DNA of 44,038 nucleotides from Candidatus Gottesmanbacteria bacterium RIFCSPHIGHO2_01_FULL_46_14 (GTDB lineage: Bacteria > Patescibacteriota > Microgenomatia > UBA10105 > UBA927), in the NCBI GenBank assembly GCA_001780895.1, contig MFJJ01000033.1, positions 1 through 44,038 on the forward strand, in the 5' to 3' direction. Of the stretch, positions 1-9,497 are shown piece by piece (position 1 is the first letter of the stretch; each line of letters opens with the position of its first letter). The position numbers and the translations under genes are program-made. The notes beneath the pieces were generated by a model, which did no database searches, was not told the DNA's origin, and saw only the letters and a list, made by a program, of their open reading frames with translations.

Positions 1-2
1 CA

Positions 3-1157
3 ACACGCATTCCCGGGTTGCTATTATCTTGTCCCAGTCAGAGGGCAATGCCTTGGTATTGCCAATATCTGCAAAACGACGAAACCGTTCGTCAAATCAC
101 ATCATACGCATCAGTTTCGTCGAGAAATCTCGCAATTTCCACTGTGCTATTTGTCACTACGGTTCTCTCGTTTTTCTACTTTCGACTGAACAGACGAATT
201 TTTTTTATCTCAGTTACCGGCCTTATGATTCTCTGGGTGAGTTACTATGCCAATAAACTACTTTACTTTTCCGATAGAGCAAACGAGTATCCGGCGATTC
301 CGGTTATTACCAGGCTAAAAGAACTCGCTGGTATAGACCGTGTCTGGAGTTATGGAGATGCACACATCATACGGAATATTCCTTCCGAATTTGGTCTATA
401 CTCCCCAGAGGGTTATGAAGCGCTCTTTTCACACCGCTACAATATGCTTCTTAATACTATTAGAACGAGGGGAGCGTTGTCATCTGATATTGCCCGTACC
501 GATGCAACGCTTTCCGAAACAGGACAGTTTGAGATCATGCCAAGCCATCCCTGGAGGCAGAGACTGCTGTCGCTTTTAGGAGTTAAGTATATATTGGAAT
601 ACAAAGGCAACAGTAACCCGGACCGTCCGGCAAGTGAACGATTTCCATCGAAAGTTTATTCTATATCCTGGGAAGATGATACCTGGAGAATTTGGGAATA
701 CAAAAAAGTGCTCCCAAGGGCATTTTTTGTGACTCATTATATCGTTGAGAACGATGATCAGAAAATTATTGACGCGCTCTACAGTCCCTCAGTCGACCTT
801 AGAAAAACGGTGGTTCTCGAGGAAACACCGCCTGGCTTTGCGGGTAATGTAGCAGACGATGCAACTGTTTCCATCACGAACTATGAACCGGAAAAGGTTG
901 AGCTGTCTGTTGAAGCTCAACGTGATGGGCTCGTATTTCTCTCCGATACGTATGATCCTGGATGGAAAGCGATGGTCGATGGGAAGGAAACAAAAATTTT
1001 CCGCGCAAACTTTACTTTCCGCGCCGTCGTTGTGCCGCGGGGTTCTCACCAGATACTGTTTACTTACGATCCACTCTCGTTTCGGATTGGTCTATGGACA
1101 AGCATTGTTTCGGTCATTATAGTTTGTATTGTAATAATCCGTAAGCATGAAGCGTAA
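3..1157 (+). CDS. YfhO family membrane protein, C-terminal part (truncated at window start)
   Basis: Frame is open to the window edge; C-terminus 'SDTYDPGWKAMVDGKETKIFRANFTFRAVVVPRGSHQILFTYDPLSFRIGLW' matches the end of the complete paralog at 7359-9497. Confidence 0.8.
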   Translation, partial: TRIPGLLLSCPSQRAMPWYCQYLQNDETVRQITSYASVSSRNLAISTVLFVTTVLSFFYFRLNRRIFFISVTGLMILWVSYYANKLLYFSDRANEYPAIPVITRLKELAGIDRVWSYGDAHIIRNIPSEFGLYSPEGYEALFSHRYNMLLNTIRTRGALSSDIARTDATLSETGQFEIMPSHPWRQRLLSLLGVKYILEYKGNSNPDRPASERFPSKVYSISWEDDTWRIWEYKKVLPRAFFVTHYIVENDDQKIIDALYSPSVDLRKTVVLEETPPGFAGNVADDATVSITNYEPEKVELSVEAQRDGLVFLSDTYDPGWKAMVDGKETKIFRANFTFRAVVVPRGSHQILFTYDPLSFRIGLWTSIVSVIIVCIVIIRKHEA

Positions 1158-2760
1158 TCTGTTGCTTGTCCTGATCGTTTTTGTTGGATTGTTTTTGCGA
1201 CTTTACAACCTGTCTGAGATTCCTGTTGGCCTTCATGGTGATGAGGTAAGCATAGGCTATAATGCGTATTCGCTTCTTAAAACCGCCCGGGACCAGGATG
1301 GTAATTTCCTCCCGCTTTCATTTGATCAGTTCGGAAATTTCAGAGCTCCGGGCTACGAGTATATAGATATTCCCTTTGTGGCCATTTTAGGGCTCAACGC
1401 ATTGGCTGTACGATTGCCTGCCGCGATTTTCGGATCATTAACAGTTTTAATTTTTTACTATTTTTTGCTTGAATTTTTTGGAAAAAAATCAAGTGCATTG
1501 CTGGGATCGTTTCTTCTGGCAATCTTGCCATGGCATATTAATATCTCGCGTGCAAGCTCTGAAGCGGTAATCGCCTCGTTTTTTGTAATTTTTGGCATAT
1601 ACCTTGTTTATAGGGATAAGTATATTTGGGGTTTTGCTTCGTTTCTCATAAGTTTTTTCTTTTATCATGCCGCAGGACCTTTTGTTTTGGTATTTTTACC
1701 CTTTCTGTTTGTATTATCAAAACGTAATCGTTGGAGATCTTGGATCGTTTATGCGGTACTCATTATTGGATTTGTGGTTTTTTTGACAGCTGGAAGCGGA
1801 AAGGGGCGCGTATCGCAAGTCAGTCTCCTCAATATTCCGGGAGGAACACGGGATCTCATTCAGTCAATGGACGAAGATGGATCTCAAAACCCGCTGCTTA
1901 CTCGCTTTTATCATAATAAACTTTATTTTTACGGCAGATTATTTACGACATTCTTCTCTCAACATATTTCACCGGATTTTTTGTTTGTTAATAACGGTAA
2001 ACCGGAACGGTATCGATTATATTGGGTAGGCAATTTATATTTTATTGAGGCGCCATTTCTTGTCTTTGGGTTTGCCGTGTTGCTGGTCGAAGGAATAAAA
2101 AAGAAAAAGTATCCTTGGTTACTGCCGCTTGTATGGCTTATCGCTGGTATTGTCCCGGCAGCGCTTACCTGGGAAGATATCCCAAACGTATTGCGCGCTA
2201 ACCTCATGATTCCGGCGCTTGTCATGATCATAGCATTTGGATTCTTTGAAGCATTAACACTGACGAGAGGATTCGTAAAAACCCTCTTTATCGGCATCTG
2301 TGCGTTTCTGCTTTTCCAAAATACTTCCGTATTTTTGCACAACTATTTTTACCATTCCAAAATCCATGAACCCTGGTTTCGGAGTGCGAGCGAGGAAGAT
2401 GTTGTGTTTACGGCGGATGAGTTATCCAGGCAATATCAGGAAGTAGTGATGAGCACTGAAAGAAATAATAATCTCATATTTCACCTTTTTTATCTTAAGT
2501 TTGACCCACTAGAGTTTCAACGCTTGGGTTCACCCAAAGAAGAGGATGGTCTCAGATTTAGCAAGCTCGTTTTTCGCTACGGACCGTGCCCCATTGAGCA
2601 GTTTAAGCTTGAAAGTGAAGAGCGCTTATTAAAAGCCGTTTTTATTGTTAAATCAAGCGAATGCGAGATTAATCCCCTCAAGTGGGAGACAATCAAAACG
2701 ATTTCGACTCCGGACGGTCTTCCTGCATTTTACGTTGTTCGTCGATTATCACAAGTTTGA
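1147..2760 (+). CDS. PMT/GT39-type GT-C glycosyltransferase
   Basis: Multi-TM protein; 'LRLYNLSEIPVGLHGDEVSIGYNAYSLLKTARDQDGNFLPLSF...LAVRLPAAIFG...LPWHINISR' matches the other window paralogs. Confidence 0.85.
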   Translation: MKRNLLLVLIVFVGLFLRLYNLSEIPVGLHGDEVSIGYNAYSLLKTARDQDGNFLPLSFDQFGNFRAPGYEYIDIPFVAILGLNALAVRLPAAIFGSLTVLIFYYFLLEFFGKKSSALLGSFLLAILPWHINISRASSEAVIASFFVIFGIYLVYRDKYIWGFASFLISFFFYHAAGPFVLVFLPFLFVLSKRNRWRSWIVYAVLIIGFVVFLTAGSGKGRVSQVSLLNIPGGTRDLIQSMDEDGSQNPLLTRFYHNKLYFYGRLFTTFFSQHISPDFLFVNNGKPERYRLYWVGNLYFIEAPFLVFGFAVLLVEGIKKKKYPWLLPLVWLIAGIVPAALTWEDIPNVLRANLMIPALVMIIAFGFFEALTLTRGFVKTLFIGICAFLLFQNTSVFLHNYFYHSKIHEPWFRSASEEDVVFTADELSRQYQEVVMSTERNNNLIFHLFYLKFDPLEFQRLGSPKEEDGLRFSKLVFRYGPCPIEQFKLESEERLLKAVFIVKSSECEINPLKWETIKTISTPDGLPAFYVVRRLSQV

Positions 2761-4312
2761 ACACGGCAGAACTATCTCCTCGTTTGACTGTCGAGAGGGT
2801 AATAGCGCCTGGTACATCTTCACAGGTTCCAAAGTTGGCATAGAGCGTGCCTGGACTGCCGGTGATTGTTTGTATACCGTCTTTTTTTACTAGTCGGATC
2901 GGGCATTCTTCGGTAGTAAAGACATAGTTATCAAACGATGTCCTGTCGCGATCATCACCGGGAAGTTCACGCGTTTCGGCAATAAATTTAGCCGGATCGT
3001 ACTTGTTGTAAAAGAGGAAAAAAACTGTGGGAGCCGTTTCTCGGTTGGTAATAACGAAGCTGGTAAATTGATTTTTCCGTTTCTGTACTTGCGCAACTAA
3101 CTCTTTATATCCCTCATGACGATACAAGGTACGATGAACTGGTAGATGGATATAGTAAGCATGAAGAAAAGCTATAAGGCTCACACAATAGCTTATTGTC
3201 ACGAAGTTTCGGAACTTCAATATTTTTTCTAAACCGATGGCGGCAATGATTGAAAGGGCGGGAAATGCCAATAGCGTCCGCTGAAGGTTTGGAACATCGT
3301 CAAAAGCCAAGCTGCTTCCGACGGGCGCGATGAGTATCCACCCGAGTAAAAGTTTTGATTCCCACGATCTCTTGTTGATAAGTGTGACAGCGCCGATTAT
3401 AAGTAGTGGAAGTTCAATAAGATAAATGAGTGGAGCACCGGGGATGCGGTAGCGTTCAGGAAGACCTTTATCGGTAAATAAAAACGCATATGAAAAATGC
3501 GAGAAGTAATTTTCTAAGAACTGCCCGGCAAATCCCAGTGGTTTGTTATGGAATATACGAGAGAAAATCGGTTTTACGCCACGAACACCATCCTCACGGA
3601 TCGCTTCTTCGGCGGTAAGCTGCACATTGCCGCTGGCTGGGATTCCAACGGTACGAAGTCGTAAGGATAATGCTGGCGAAGCGAGTATAAACGCGATTGG
3701 CAGGATAATGAAGATAAGAAAACGCACAATGTTTGTTCGAATATGCGATTTAGCTCCCAGGAAGATAAGAAGCGGGACAAAGAACGGCAAGAACGCTCGT
3801 GGTGCTTGATACAGGAGCATTGAAATACTAAAAGACATAAATGCAAGAATAAAACGCTTGCGCAAGAAGAGGAGACAGCCGACTGTAATAAGGAAAACGA
3901 CTACAACGTTTTCAATTGCGGTCCTCGAGAGATTAATATGCCAGGGAGAGATAGCAAGAAGAAAAGATGAGATAAGCGCCAATCGGTAGGATTTGAATAG
4001 TTCGAAGACAAGAAAATACGTTACCAAGATAGTGGCGATGCCGAACACAGCCGACGGAAGGCGGACCGAAAATTCATTAAGACCAAACATTGCGACAGGT
4101 GGAATCGCTAAGTACGAGTAGCCTGCAGGACTATTTATAAATGATCGCAAATGGAGAGGGAGGAAATTTCCATTCATGTCCCGGCCAGTCTTGAGGATCG
4201 AGTAGGCGTTATAGCCCAAGAATGCCTCATCTCGATGAAACCCAGCAGGAAGGGAGCCCAACAGGTATAATCGAAGTACAGTGGCCAAAAGCAATATAAG
4301 AAATAATTTCAC
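2693..4312 (-). CDS. PMT/GT39-type GT-C glycosyltransferase
   Basis: 'LRLYLLGSLPAGFHRDEAFLGYNAYSILKTGRDMNGNFLPLHL'. ORF track starts at 4480, but alignment of the N-terminus with paralogs supports one of the tandem GTG codons at 4315/4312. Confidence 0.8.
   Translation of the reverse strand: MKLFLILLLATVLRLYLLGSLPAGFHRDEAFLGYNAYSILKTGRDMNGNFLPLHLRSFINSPAGYSYLAIPPVAMFGLNEFSVRLPSAVFGIATILVTYFLVFELFKSYRLALISSFLLAISPWHINLSRTAIENVVVVFLITVGCLLFLRKRFILAFMSFSISMLLYQAPRAFLPFFVPLLIFLGAKSHIRTNIVRFLIFIILPIAFILASPALSLRLRTVGIPASGNVQLTAEEAIREDGVRGVKPIFSRIFHNKPLGFAGQFLENYFSHFSYAFLFTDKGLPERYRIPGAPLIYLIELPLLIIGAVTLINKRSWESKLLLGWILIAPVGSSLAFDDVPNLQRTLLAFPALSIIAAIGLEKILKFRNFVTISYCVSLIAFLHAYYIHLPVHRTLYRHEGYKELVAQVQKRKNQFTSFVITNRETAPTVFFLFYNKYDPAKFIAETRELPGDDRDRTSFDNYVFTTEECPIRLVKKDGIQTITGSPGTLYANFGTCEDVPGAITLSTVKRGDSSAVFKLVIIDEQRKMQEDRPESKSF
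4266..4271 (+). promoter_or_regulatory. Candidate -10 box (TATAAT) for the gene at 4281
   Basis: Perfect TATAAT 9 nt upstream of GTG 4281; lies inside the opposing CDS 2693-4312. Confidence 0.45.
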
Positions 4313-5795
4313 CACTCTTATTATAGTCTTTCTTGTAGCTATTAATATCTTCCTTTCCTCTTGGAGTGTCCTCCACGGTGACATTAATTTCATTTCGGAT
4401 GTTGCCCGCGATATGTTTTTGCTTGATGAAATACGACAAAAAACATTCGTTCTCATCGGGCCCAGAGCAAGCGGACTCATGTTTCATGGGCCGCTTTGGT
4501 CGTACCTCAACTATCCCGGATTTGTTATTGGCGGCGGTAATCCTGTTTTCGTAGGTTGGTACTGGATATTTCTCATCATTGTATTTCTGGTAGCCGGTTA
4601 TGTCATCGCCAAGCGTTTGTTTAATAAAATTACAGCGACGCTGTTTGTACTCATGGCGTCCTTGTACCTGGCGTTTCATGCAAATTCGCTGTCAAATCCA
4701 AACGGAGGCATGTTTGCCATTCCGTTCTTTTTCTTTTTTTTCATTCGATACATACAAACTTTAAGAATCCGATTTCTCATTTTTCATATAGTGACGGCCG
4801 CAGCAATGGTTCAGTTCCAGATTGCTATGGGAGTGCCCTTTCTTTTTCTCTCTGTTCTGTTTACAACAGTGTTTGTCATAAAAAAACGAAAAGCAAACCA
4901 TATTTTGGCATATGCGCTTGTTCCTCTGTTGCTTGGTAATTTTATTGTGTTTGACATAAGGCATGAATTTCTCATTGCAAAAAATGCATTTCGTCATCTG
5001 GGGACTATTGATTCAAACGTGACCATGTGGGACCTTGTTGTTGATCGCGCGAGGAATATTCTGACCGGAATGGAATTTTTGCGATTTGGGCCACCGAATG
5101 GCCAAACGTACGCAATTATCATATTTTTTGTTTTTATAACTATCCAAATTAAAAACAATATTCATCGCGGTATTTATCTTGTATTTCTCTATTTTTTCTT
5201 TGGGTTTTTCGTCTTGAGCCTTGCAAACAGATTTCCGCTTCTTTCCTTTTACGTTTTTCCGCTCCACCCATTTGTGTTTCTCATGTTTGCTTCTTTTATT
5301 ACGTCTCCTCATAAACGGGTGTTTGTCTGTATTTTTACGGTTATATATGTCCTCAATCTCGTTGGTATCTACAACTACATAAATGATTTGAATCATTTTA
5401 TTGGGAAGAATCAGTATTCATGGAAAGCAGTTTTTACTGCCGCAAGCACTATCTACCAAGACGACGAGAAAGAATTTGGGTATTTTATCTATTCCCCGGA
5501 TATTTTAGGATATGGTCCGCGATATGCTATGGAGTATGCAAAAAAAGTCTATGACAAAAACGGATTTGGATATCAGAAAAAACCGATTACATACCTGTTG
5601 ATTGAACCACCGGCTCGAGACAACCCTTTCACTTCAGAGGAGAAGTGGAAGCTCTACCAAATACATATCTATTCAACTCCCGTTATGGTAAAAACGTTTG
5701 ATAACGGATACAAAGTAGAAAAGCACCTCCTAAATGCCGGAGAAATAGTAGTTCCATTTGATCCGGGAATTAACCCCGGTCTTCATTATAGATAA
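4281..5795 (+). CDS. GT-C-like membrane glycosyltransferase ('LIGP' subfamily)
   Basis: GTG start; 'FISDVARDMFLLDEIRQKTFVLIGPRASGLMFHGPLWSYL' matches 11052-12464 and 19305-20696. Confidence 0.75.
   Translation: MAKSNIRNNFTTLIIVFLVAINIFLSSWSVLHGDINFISDVARDMFLLDEIRQKTFVLIGPRASGLMFHGPLWSYLNYPGFVIGGGNPVFVGWYWIFLIIVFLVAGYVIAKRLFNKITATLFVLMASLYLAFHANSLSNPNGGMFAIPFFFFFFIRYIQTLRIRFLIFHIVTAAAMVQFQIAMGVPFLFLSVLFTTVFVIKKRKANHILAYALVPLLLGNFIVFDIRHEFLIAKNAFRHLGTIDSNVTMWDLVVDRARNILTGMEFLRFGPPNGQTYAIIIFFVFITIQIKNNIHRGIYLVFLYFFFGFFVLSLANRFPLLSFYVFPLHPFVFLMFASFITSPHKRVFVCIFTVIYVLNLVGIYNYINDLNHFIGKNQYSWKAVFTAASTIYQDDEKEFGYFIYSPDILGYGPRYAMEYAKKVYDKNGFGYQKKPITYLLIEPPARDNPFTSEEKWKLYQIHIYSTPVMVKTFDNGYKVEKHLLNAGEIVVPFDPGINPGLHYR
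4320..4325 (-). promoter_or_regulatory. Candidate -10 box (TATAAT) for the gene ending at 2693
   Basis: Perfect TATAAT on the minus strand, 7 nt before GTG 4312 (4 nt before GTG 4315); lies inside the opposing CDS 4281-5795. Confidence 0.5.
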
Positions 5796-7372
5796 GAAGG
5801 AATCACGCCAAATTGTGCTACGCGAAGCATACGCGATTTATACTGATCAGGAATTCTTTCCGGGTAATCTACGAGAAGCGCATTCGGATAAAAAATATCC
5901 CGCTCCCAGTCTATCTGTCTGAATTGATAGCGACCAAACACACGGACGTGACAGAAGCCGTCGGGCGTGGGATCGTACCGTTCGACTTTTTTCTGAAAGA
6001 GCGCTGGGTTTTCTTTTCCGTAAAAAGCAAGAAAAATATACGGTGACGTTTCGGGATTGGCTATGATGATCGTTTTTGGTTGTTGTAGAGGAAGGTTAAT
6101 ATAGTGTAACAATTCTTTATATCCCACTCCCCACGCTGCTACCTCTGTTTTTGGAAAATGAACATAGTATCGATCGAGATAGAGAGCGATGTTGATTGAG
6201 TACAGGAACACTATAAGGATTAGGACAGTTCGTCGACGAAGAAGAATTTCTAATCCCATTGCGACAACGATGGGAAGAGCTGGGAAAATTGCGAACATTC
6301 GATTTGTATGCGGCGCATCTTTTGTGATACTTGCTGCGATGGGAGAAATCGCGATCCACCACAAGAGAAAAAGGTAGGATCGTTTTTTTCTGTTTATAAG
6401 ACATACAAAAAGTCCGATCAGGAGAAATGGTGCTTCGACGAGATACATGTTGCCGAAGTTTGGAATGTTGTGCGCTCCGTTTGTGCCCCCTGATATAAAG
6501 AGAAACTGTGGTGAAAAGGACCTGATGTAATTATCGGAAATTGTTTCTATCGAGTAAAAAAGACGGTTATGGAAAACAACGGCCAATAGCCCGGGAGTGG
6601 AATGTTCGGATCGGGGTAGTTCAATGCGCTCGTGAACAACAAACGGGTCTCCGAGCAGCCCAATGCCGGACAATTTCGTTGTGTCAGCCCCCAGCAGTGT
6701 GTGATAGAGAATAAATCCAACGAGAACAATAAATAGAAGAGCACCCATTATGGAGAATTTAGTTTTGTTAATCTGGGACCAATAGAGAGCAACAAATCCG
6801 ACGATAAGGAGTGTTGTTGATATATGGTTTCCGTGATAGGTGTAATAGGTAAGCGCGAGCAACACGGCTGCCGGTATAACAAGAAATTGTTTGCGAAAAC
6901 TTTTAAAAAGCAGGAAGAATCCAGTCGCCGTTAGCAGGACGGCGACGTTCGACTCGGATTCAACCCGCGAGAGATGAAGATCCCATGGCGCTATGGCAAC
7001 GAGAAAAGTTGAAAGAAGGGCTAATCGTTCTGATTTAAAAAGCTCCCGTACCAGGTAAAACGTTACAAGTACGGTGAGTATTCCGGCGATCGCCGAAGGC
7101 AAACGCACAGCTACTTCCGTCATTCCCAACGTAGCGACGAAAGGGACAGTAATATAGATATAGAGAGGGAGTTTCCAGTCCCCAAACGATTGAAAAGAAA
7201 TGGGCAAAAACTTTCCGTACTCGTCGCGTCCGGTTTGAAGAAGGCTATATGCTGTAAATCCTATGCTTGCCTCATCGCGGTTTACTCCGGGGGGAACTTG
7301 ATCCAACCGAAAGAAGCGAAGAAAAAGAGCAAGAGCCGTGATTATCAGGAGAATAATGCTATTTCTTTTCAT
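5786..7372 (-). CDS. PMT/GT39-type GT-C glycosyltransferase
   Basis: 'LRFFRLDQVPPGVNRDEASIGFTAYSLLQTGRDEYGKFLPISFQSFGDWKLPLYIYITVPFVA'; GGAG precedes the ATG. Confidence 0.85.
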   Translation of the reverse strand: MKRNSIILLIITALALFLRFFRLDQVPPGVNRDEASIGFTAYSLLQTGRDEYGKFLPISFQSFGDWKLPLYIYITVPFVATLGMTEVAVRLPSAIAGILTVLVTFYLVRELFKSERLALLSTFLVAIAPWDLHLSRVESESNVAVLLTATGFFLLFKSFRKQFLVIPAAVLLALTYYTYHGNHISTTLLIVGFVALYWSQINKTKFSIMGALLFIVLVGFILYHTLLGADTTKLSGIGLLGDPFVVHERIELPRSEHSTPGLLAVVFHNRLFYSIETISDNYIRSFSPQFLFISGGTNGAHNIPNFGNMYLVEAPFLLIGLFVCLINRKKRSYLFLLWWIAISPIAASITKDAPHTNRMFAIFPALPIVVAMGLEILLRRRTVLILIVFLYSINIALYLDRYYVHFPKTEVAAWGVGYKELLHYINLPLQQPKTIIIANPETSPYIFLAFYGKENPALFQKKVERYDPTPDGFCHVRVFGRYQFRQIDWERDIFYPNALLVDYPERIPDQYKSRMLRVAQFGVIPSYL

Positions 7373-9497
7373 ATCTCCATAATAAGGCAGCCAGAGTCAG
7401 AATGGAAATGATCGTTATCATAATTCCTAATCGAACGGATTGTGGTTCGTAGGAAAACATTACTTCATGACTGCCGGCAGGAATGACGACCGCGCGCATT
7501 GTGTGATTGGCCCTCCGAACCTCGGTTTTTTTGCCGTCGATTCTGGCAATCCAGCCGGGATAGTAGGTATCGGAGAGTACGAGCGTATCTGGCGCATTCG
7601 TACTTACGGTAAGATCGACACGATTTGGTGTATATGAATCTATATGCACGATACCAGTACGCGATTCAAGTACCGCACGAGGTACTGCGTCTTTATTTTC
7701 ATATACGATCCAGCCGTCGCTATCATAAATCTTGGTCAAACTTGCAGGAGCTACTGTCTGATTTTCCACTCGGTCAAGGATGTATTTGACACCCAAGTTG
7801 TTAAGTAGGGTAAGCCGATCGGTGTTGTTGATCAAATCTCGTGACCCATAGCCTGGTGTAACCTGTGCGTCTGATCGAGACGTTTTACCTCCTTTACTTG
7901 ACGTTAAATATTCGCCGTACCATGCCGGATAGAGAGGATCATACCCTTCAGGAGAATAGAGTCCGAGTTGGGTAGCAAAATTTGCTTCGATTGCCGCTGT
8001 TCCGAATCCCCAAATTCGATTAGTCTCGGCCCTATCTTTGAGGAACGTGACGATAGCGGTTGTTGGATAGAAGAGATCAGCCGGAACAAAAGGATTGAAT
8101 TTTTGAAATGCATAGAAGAGATCGGCTGTATGAATAAATAAGAGTATGGTGAGGGCCAGTACCATATACTTTTTTTTGCCAACTCCGATAAAAAACAGTG
8201 CGAGCGCGGCGGCAGAAAAAATTGCTCCGTAAATCAGTGATCTTGTTCCATACCCCAGAAGTCTTGTCATGAGAAAACCCAGTCCCAAAAGAATGATGAC
8301 TAGGAGAGATCGCTTCATAAGCTTTTTTATGGTATGTGGTTCCCGTAAAAAGAGATCAAGGCCAATGCCTGTTAAAATCGCGAGACACAATTGAAAAAGA
8401 AATATAAAAAGCGTAGGACTACTAGTTCTCAACTGAGGAATCCGGTAGAGGAGAATGGTGAGCGGGTTTTTTGTTGCCAGTAGGAGAATAACGCCAGCGG
8501 TGATCATAAATATATGTTTTAATTTATTTTTAGATCGGAGAATGGCCGGAAGGAAAAATAAAGGTACGAGTCCGATCGAGAGCACTTTTCCGATATAAGT
8601 GTCAGTGAGTATATAGTTGCGTGTTGCCGGGTTTCCAAAAAAGTCAGGAAAAACCAGCATGATAAGTTGTTGAGGTTGGATAAGGACATTGTTCACAAAA
8701 AACTCGTATGGATGCGCGTTTCGAGCAGAGTTAAGCGCCAGTTCGATGCCCGGAATAAGTTGAACAGCACTAATGCCAAGAGGAATCAGAATGACTGAAA
8801 TTTGTAGTCGACCGGTTCTAACTCTGAGGTATATGAGGGAAAATAAGTAGACCATTGTTGCAATCTGTGGATGTCCTGCAAAAAAAGGGAGAGACAGAGA
8901 AAGAATGAGTATAAGAGTCCAGCGATTTTCAATGGCTAAAAGTGCTAAGGGCAACCATACTATGACGTGGCCGATCGTATTATACTCAAGCCAGACAGTC
9001 ATGAATGAGCCATAGGAAAAGCTTATGGAAGCAAGAGCCGAGGCCATTGGGTGAAGACCGATTTTCCGGCAATACCAGTAGGAGAAAAAACTCGATAACG
9101 CCGGCTGCAAGAATACGAGAATGCTCCATGCCAGTGGCTGCGAAAAAAGAAAATAGAGTAGCGAAAGGGGGTAGAGTGCCGAGGACTGGAAGTTTGCCAG
9201 CAGCGGCGCGCCAGAAAAATTATGAGGATTCCACAAAGGAAGATTTCCAGATTTGAGTTGTTCGATGACTTGTGTTTTCCATGGATAGAGTTGCTTGAAG
9301 GTGTCCGGATACTGCGCTTTGTTGGGGTAACTTCCTGGATTGTATCCGAGGATTGAATATGAGCGCCACGGCTTGTATTCAGCAATGAGGAGGTCTCCGG
9401 GGAAGGGAAGTTGACCCAAAAGAAAAAACTTATAAAAAAATACTCCGGCAACGAGAGTGCTCGTGATTAATGATAGAAATATTTCTTTTTTACCCAT
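7359..9497 (-). CDS. YfhO family membrane protein
   Basis: 712 aa multi-TM; 'GDLLIAEYKPWRSY...YPWKTQVIEQLKSGNLPLWNPHNFSGAPLLANFQSSALYPLSLLY' and C-terminal 'SDTYYPGWIARIDGKKTEVRRANHTMRAVVIPAGSHEVMFSYEP'. Confidence 0.88.
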   Translation of the reverse strand: MGKKEIFLSLITSTLVAGVFFYKFFLLGQLPFPGDLLIAEYKPWRSYSILGYNPGSYPNKAQYPDTFKQLYPWKTQVIEQLKSGNLPLWNPHNFSGAPLLANFQSSALYPLSLLYFLFSQPLAWSILVFLQPALSSFFSYWYCRKIGLHPMASALASISFSYGSFMTVWLEYNTIGHVIVWLPLALLAIENRWTLILILSLSLPFFAGHPQIATMVYLFSLIYLRVRTGRLQISVILIPLGISAVQLIPGIELALNSARNAHPYEFFVNNVLIQPQQLIMLVFPDFFGNPATRNYILTDTYIGKVLSIGLVPLFFLPAILRSKNKLKHIFMITAGVILLLATKNPLTILLYRIPQLRTSSPTLFIFLFQLCLAILTGIGLDLFLREPHTIKKLMKRSLLVIILLGLGFLMTRLLGYGTRSLIYGAIFSAAALALFFIGVGKKKYMVLALTILLFIHTADLFYAFQKFNPFVPADLFYPTTAIVTFLKDRAETNRIWGFGTAAIEANFATQLGLYSPEGYDPLYPAWYGEYLTSSKGGKTSRSDAQVTPGYGSRDLINNTDRLTLLNNLGVKYILDRVENQTVAPASLTKIYDSDGWIVYENKDAVPRAVLESRTGIVHIDSYTPNRVDLTVSTNAPDTLVLSDTYYPGWIARIDGKKTEVRRANHTMRAVVIPAGSHEVMFSYEPQSVRLGIMITIISILTLAALLWRYEKK

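Noticed and set aside
7471-7480. CTGCCGGCAG perfect palindrome in the YfhO gene
   Set aside because: It encodes the conserved 'VIPAGSHEVMFSYEP' (paralog 'VVPRGSHQILFTYDP'), so it is not an inserted repeat.
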